From: Mnemiopsis leidyi
Taxonomy: Eukaryota > Ctenophora > Tentaculata > Lobata > Bolinopsidae
DNA: 27,322 nt
Direction: 5' to 3'
Assembly: GCA_000226015.1 (NCBI GenBank)
Contig: JH153800.1
Location: 4,935-32,256, forward strand
Position 1 is the stretch's first letter. Every line of letters begins with the position of its first letter. Of the stretch, positions 23,236 to 27,322 are shown piece after piece. The translations under genes were made by a program, and so were the position numbers. The notes beneath the pieces are model-generated. The model worked only from the letters and a program-made list of their open reading frames with translations, was not told the origin of the DNA and ran no database searches.

Positions 23236-26200
23236 ATGATCTTGTACTTTGTTTTACTAATCAGACTTTCACTTCAAATACCACGCATTCCAGCCGACTT
23301 TGCTAAATCGTGAGTCATTGTATAATATTTTTATGATATTTTGCAGCAGCTAAATTCGTGATATTCTTCATACCTTTTTTAAGAAACAGTTGACACTGGG
23401 TCTCCGTGAAAAATCCCCACAAGAAGATAACCTCAAAAGGTGTTTTTTCCTGTCAGGAGGATATTCTTGTTGGATCTTAATTGAAGAATTTTTTTGAGTT
23501 ATGTTTGGGTTATGGTGATGGCTACTAACCCCTACCAAATCCATTACCCACAACCCTTACCCTTACCCCTTGACCGTTTAGCGCTAGAATTAGGGTGAGA
23601 GCAGAAGTGTCCGCCACGGGTAGTCGGGTAGAGTCCGCCGGATGGTGGATTATATGTGACATAATGTAAGTCCACCAAAGTTGTTTTTGGTGGACTTTAG
23701 AAGATATTGGCGGATCCGGTCGGACTTAGGAGGACTTAGGTGGACTACTCGGCGATTAAATTCCCGATTTTACAAATGATTCCCATAGTTCAGTACAGTG
23801 CGAGCTCTTGTTTGACAGTACTGTTAGGAGGGTTTATCCTGAATACAACTTGGTTACTGGCGAGAAGTTCATATCCCAGATCAACACTACAACTTGCTCT
23901 GTCTCTGTTACACAGGTAGTTTTATCTTCTTGTAATGGTTACGCAGATAGTTTTATCTTCTTGTAATGGTTACGCAGGTAGTTTTATCTTCTTGTAATGG
24001 TTACGCAGGTAGTTTTATCTTCTTGTAATGGTTACACAGGTAGTTTTATCTTCTTGTAATGGTTACACAGGTAGTTTTATCTTCTTGTAATGGTTACACA
24101 GGTAGTTTTATCTTCTTGTAATGGTTACACAGGTAGTTTTATCTTCTTGTAATGGTGTGAAGTCCCAGTCACACATATCTATATTCAGTACTGAGAACTG
24201 GGGCAGCCAGGATGAGATAGCTAATTGGCCTGGTGATATAGTTGTCATTGTGATATAGTCGTCACATGGTGATATTCTAGTCATACCGGATAATTAGCCT
24301 AATTGCTCCCGCTATCAATTCAGATAAACTCTACCCTCTATCTCACTGTAGTTGCTGCTCACACGTTTCTCGCCCCCAGACACACGACACTTCGACATGC
24401 ACGGACAGCAGTACGTGTACCGACCAGGCAACCAGCCTCGTCAAGATAGATAACACCACACTGTACTATTGCTATAGTGATAATAGCTCTCCCAAACCCT
24501 TCACTGCTACACTTCTCCCCAATAATAGTTATGGTAAGTTAAACGTGTTACTTAAATAATTTTAGTTTTTAAGGGAACGTTTTCAAAACGGATTGAAGGA
24601 GAATTGAGAAATCTTACTAAGAGATTGAATTGCAAGATGACAGCTTCCAATTAACTTATATATACCCTCTACAGAATTCTCCAGTGGTGGAAAATCCCAG
24701 ATATGTTTAGAAGATCCCTCCAAATCCTCCTTCTCGAACCTTAACCCTGATAATCAGCTACTTTATATGGCATCCGCCTCTTTCGAGACGGGTCTCATTT
24801 ATTACAACATTTCTAGTGGTGAGTTATATTTTGCTTTGAAAATCGATTTTTGACAACTTCAACAATATTTTTATGATTTTATAATTATTGTCATGATACA
24901 ACGTATCTCGACAAAAAACTTCTGGATCATATAGAATTCTACTAAATCTGTGGAGGTTCCGTTCTCCAAGGACTTGGATCAGGATCAGGATTGGGGTCGG
25001 GTTTAGGATCGGGTTCATCGTCACTGCTGTCACCACCCTCGGTACACACACCACAAGTTTTAGCACAGTGTATTCTAAAGAGCGGCTCGGTTTCACAGTA
25101 TCCCCTCTGTTTCGCCGTCGCACATATGTTCCCCTTCAAGGGGGGATTGTCTCCACATAGATTACACTGATGACACGACTCTGCACAGTGGTTCAACATC
25201 CTGGCGGGTTCGCTCTGACACTTCCCCGCCACAGCGTCCACCATGCAGGTGGGGTAGTTGTCCCCACACTCGCACACGTTACAAGACCGGGGGCACAGTG
25301 CCATGTTGTCAGGGTCCTCCATACACTTACCTTGAGCTGCTAACAGCAGACACTCTGCCTCGTGTCCTGGCTTGTCCTGGCAGGCACAGAACTCACAGGT
25401 CTGTTTACAGTTTATCCGCATCATGGCCGGTTGGGTGAAGCACTTCCCCTCCTCCGCCCAGGTTCCACACCTCTGGTCCAGATCTCCACACACGCAGGTC
25501 CTGCAGGAGAAGGGACATTTCTTCTGTATTTCTGGTAGCTGACACTGTCCCAGTCGAGCAGACAAGACACATGTTTCGTCCTGATCCACACAGTCACCAG
25601 TCTCCTCTTCCTCATCTGAACTGTCCTCTTCAGCCGTGCAGATCTTACACGCTTTAGCACAGTGGATGTTCATGAACTCTGGGTTGGCCTGACAGGCATT
25701 AGGATCACTGTTTATCCAGGATTCGCAGTCTTGGAGGTTATCCTTACACTGGGTACTCAGACATTGGTTACAAGATCTCTTGCAGTTCCTCAACATCCAG
25801 AAACTGTTGTAGACACACTCCCCTCTAGCTGCCTTCACCTGACAGTCTCTCTGAAGATCCTCACACGAACATTCCCCACAACTAGCGGCACATCTGTACC
25901 CGTAACTATGGCAATTTCTCCCGGCTATATGTCCTGTCTGTACCGTCTGACAGTAGCTATAACTGTAACTGTCCGCACAGGAACACAGACGACAGGTTTT
26001 CTTGCAGTGACTTCTCATCCAGTTACTTGAAGAACAAGATGTCGTCTTGCTTCTCTCCTCACAGTCCCTAGCGTTGTCACTGCAGGAGCAGTAGGAGCAG
26101 GAGAATCTACACTGACTGTAGATTGTAGCGTCTGTACAGAGCCCAGCTAGGCTCTTCATCAGGCAGCTGGAGTCTGAGTCTCTACATCCGCATTGCGGCA

Positions 26201-27234
26201 TCTCCTCCCCTTCAATGTCTACTGGAGAACATTCCGCATCTTCTGGTACTTCTACATCCTCTGGAACCTCAGCGATGTTTACTACCTCATTTTCTCTGGA
26301 CACTGTTAAGGCTAGCCCAAGGCATAGTACCAATAAAACTCGCATTGTTGTAAAAATATCCATTTTTCTACGAATCGGGTGTTATATAACAGTTTGTCAC
26401 ATTAGTGAAAACTTCTATTGGGTCGTTAAATTTTGCACTGCATTGCTATAGGGGTCTTTCCTCGCTAGACGCCAAAACGCATTTCCCATTGTTTAATGCG
26501 ATTTTCAAACAGATGGCCATTTGTTTTCCATATATTTAGCTAGTTTCAAAAAATTCAATACCGGTTTAATGAAAACTACATTTGGTTTAGCGAACCTGAT
26601 AACATCTTTAGTTTCCTGAAGTAGATTGGAGGTTTAACTACTAAAGTTACATAAATCAAATGGCTTGACGGTCACGGTATTGATATTTTTCACGGTAAAT
26701 AGCTGCATATATATATAATATGTATAATGCTTTTAGAGCACATAGTTATAATACTATAAAAGTAGTTTTGGCTGACAGACTGCAAATTCTGCTGCCTGTA
26801 TCATGGTTTATTGGTTTAGGTGAACTCATTAATATTCTTTCCATCTGAAACTTTTCAGATAAAATAGATAAACCGCCGAACCCGTCAAACAGAGGGGACG
26901 AGATAAAGGAGATTACGGGACTGTTTGTCAGAGGAGATTTCGTTTATACAGTTTATTTGGTAAGTTGGAATCATCTTCATAGCTTTAAGTTCCTAACTAT
27001 AAATAGTTGCGGAACTGAAATCAACCAAGAAATAAATATTCGCTATTCTCTTAACCATTAAATTTCTCAGTATAAGAAGTTTATGACCAGACAACTCCAC
27101 AAACACCCACTCATCTTGCTTCTATCTAAGCACTAAACCCTGTAGTCAGAGGTCAGGGACGTCACCAACCTCCTAACCAGGGTTCACCCTAACCTCCTTT
27201 CAGGACAGAGAAGTCAGTACTATAACCAGATCTT
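23236..27234 (+). CDS. Sema-domain protein (plexin- or semaphorin-like), 5' part
   Basis: Six exons by phase and splice consensus: 23236-23309 (donor GTGAGT), 23789-23915 (CAG|GTAGTT), 24380-24533 (GTAAGT), 24675-24818 (GTGAGT), 26859-26959 (GTAAGT) and 27204-27234 (GTAAGA). All junctions keep frame (phases 2, 0, 1, 1, 0), giving about 210 residues; the gene runs off the right edge. Exon 1 opens MILYFVLLIRLSL, a probable signal peptide, with an in-frame TGA 15 nt upstream of the ATG. Then follows what looks like the first half of a seven-bladed sema propeller: SLVKIDNTTLYYCYSD, a C-x2-DP element (QICLEDPS), LLYMASASFETGLIYYN, GLFVRGDFVYTVYL and TITRS ending in a split Cys codon. These match the order of blades in plexin and semaphorin ectodomains, where sema domains mediate cell-cell guidance signalling. 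Whether it is a ligand or a receptor depends on the missing 3' part. Its sequence is divergent, so the family call rests on motif order. A pyrimidine-rich acceptor (ATCTTCCTAG) ends at 23177, 58 nt before the ATG, so a further 5' exon is possible. Confidence 0.7.
23609..23746. repeat. Cluster of gtccgcc/ggtggac motifs with a hairpin
   Basis: Inside sema intron 1, the heptamer gtccgcc or its variants and complements recur about eight times. Two of them form a perfect 12-bp inverted repeat (aagtccaccaaa, 23668-23679 and 23686-23697) with a 6-base loop. The unit ggacttagg is doubled at 23722-23740. It may be a degraded foldback element. Confidence 0.6.
23907..24154. repeat. Eight 31-bp tandem units carrying a splice donor
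   Basis: Units start at 23907, 23938, 23969, 24000, 24031, 24062, 24093 and 24124 and read gttacacaggtagttttatc followed by ttcttgtaatg. Unit 1 contains the last nine coding bases of sema exon 2 and its donor, CAG|GTAGTT. Units 3-8 keep CAG|GT (units 2-4 read cgcag instead of cacag), and unit 2 has CAGAT and has lost the GT. Each unit also places a pyrimidine-rich tract ahead of the next CAG, so each junction looks like an acceptor and a donor back to back. Confidence 0.97.
24798..24803 (-). terminator. Candidate polyadenylation signal of the ShKT gene
   Basis: AATAAA on the minus strand, about 140 nt past the ShKT stop. It lies antisense within sema exon 4 (24675-24818), so if used, the two mature transcripts would overlap there. 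Confidence 0.35.
24942..26363 (-). CDS. Secreted protein with ten ShKT domains
   Basis: Intronless, up to 473 residues. A signal peptide (MRVLLVLCLGLALTVS, residues 7-22) is followed by an acidic stretch and ten six-cysteine modules, each ending C-x3-C-x2-C, the ShKT hallmark: residues 60-92, 94-127, 129-165, 167-201, 206-242, 258-290, 292-326, 328-364, 366-400 and 403-440. Most neighbours are separated by one residue. An acidic linker (EEDSSDEEEETGD) follows module 5, and the tail is acidic and Pro-rich (PDPKPDPNPDPDPSP). ShKT modules occur in cnidarian channel-blocking peptides, but also in many non-toxic secreted and matrix proteins. I do not see the Lys-Tyr pair needed for potassium-channel block, so a toxin role is not supported; a secreted structural or binding role is inference. 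There is no protease domain. The first ATG (26363) is only 25 nt past a TATA box, so the ATG at 26345, which starts right at the signal peptide, may be the real start. The gene lies antisense inside a sema-gene intron. Confidence 0.92.
   Translation of the reverse strand: MDIFTTMRVLLVLCLGLALTVSRENEVVNIAEVPEDVEVPEDAECSPVDIEGEEMPQCGCRDSDSSCLMKSLAGLCTDATIYSQCRFSCSYCSCSDNARDCEERSKTTSCSSSNWMRSHCKKTCRLCSCADSYSYSYCQTVQTGHIAGRNCHSYGYRCAASCGECSCEDLQRDCQVKAARGECVYNSFWMLRNCKRSCNQCLSTQCKDNLQDCESWINSDPNACQANPEFMNIHCAKACKICTAEEDSSDEEEETGDCVDQDETCVLSARLGQCQLPEIQKKCPFSCRTCVCGDLDQRCGTWAEEGKCFTQPAMMRINCKQTCEFCACQDKPGHEAECLLLAAQGKCMEDPDNMALCPRSCNVCECGDNYPTCMVDAVAGKCQSEPARMLNHCAESCHQCNLCGDNPPLKGNICATAKQRGYCETEPLFRIHCAKTCGVCTEGGDSSDDEPDPKPDPNPDPDPSPWRTEPPQI
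26382..26388 (-). promoter_or_regulatory. TATA box of the ShKT gene
   Basis: The minus strand reads TATATAA. A start about 30 nt downstream would be near 26358, between the two candidate ATGs, and would favour the ATG at 26345. Confidence 0.5.
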
Positions 27235-27322
27235 GTAAGAACGCTCCGTCTCCTAACCAGGGTTCACCCTAACTTCCTTTCAGGACAGATAAGTCAGTAC
27301 TATAACCAGATCTTGTAAGAAC
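27171..27322 (+). repeat. 80-bp tandem duplication containing sema exon 6
   Basis: Two copies with an 80-bp period start at 27171 and 27251; the second is cut by the window edge. Each holds a branch and pyrimidine region, a TTTCAG acceptor, a 31-nt exon (27204-27234 and 27284-27314) and a GTAAGAAC donor. The copies differ at very few bases. One is G to T in the exon (cagag versus cagat), which turns GAA into part of TAA when read in phase 0. More copies may lie beyond the window. Confidence 0.9.

Noticed and set aside
23550-23575. Telomere-like accctta repeats
   Set aside because: Only two or three imperfect copies; too short to mean anything.
23907-24154. CRISPR array
   Set aside because: The 31-bp units are directly adjacent with no spacers, in an animal intron; it is a minisatellite.
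27079-27144. Possible sema exon after TTTCTCAG
   Set aside because: In the required phase it reaches TAA after 21 codons and breaks the sema motif order, while the exon at 27204 continues it well.

Overview
This looks like nuclear DNA from an invertebrate animal. It is AT-rich by eye, has GT-AG introns, uses the standard code, and has long gene-poor stretches full of short tandem repeats and small inverted-repeat elements. The protein families point to Metazoa: a sema-domain receptor or ligand with a signal-peptide exon, a secreted protein with ten ShKT domains, a C2H2 zinc-finger protein, a BTB protein and an F-box/LRR protein. An early-branching or marine animal (for example cnidarian or ctenophore) would fit, but the sequence does not fix the phylum.

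Layout. 1-688: a degenerate tandem array and no gene. 689-2428 (-): an intronless F-box/leucine-rich-repeat gene with a TATA box. 3332-3426: five 19-bp units. 3819-5700 (-): a two-exon gene for a 525-residue BTB protein with an unrecognised C-terminal half. 5.7-11.3 kb: no supported gene, but a terminal-inverted-repeat element (10064-10445) and a hairpin (10545-10605). 11510-12621 (-): a short multi-exon zinc-finger gene whose first intron holds a 312-bp foldback. 12.6-23.2 kb: no supported gene, but a diverged ~595-bp-spaced duplication, a 16-copy 13-bp minisatellite and several smaller repeats. 23236 to the right edge (+): the 5' part of a sema-domain gene, assembled from six phase-compatible exons. 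24942-26363 (-): a single-exon ten-ShKT secreted protein, nested antisense inside the fourth intron of the sema gene.

Nothing indicates that these genes form a pathway; they are ordinary independent eukaryotic loci. The most notable part is the right end. There, a 31-bp minisatellite has copied a splice donor of the sema gene eight times (one copy broken), a complete gene sits antisense in an intron, and an 80-bp duplication has copied a 31-nt exon with its splice sites, the second copy carrying an in-frame stop. All exon models are read by eye from splice consensus, phase and protein content; no transcript or homology search was available.
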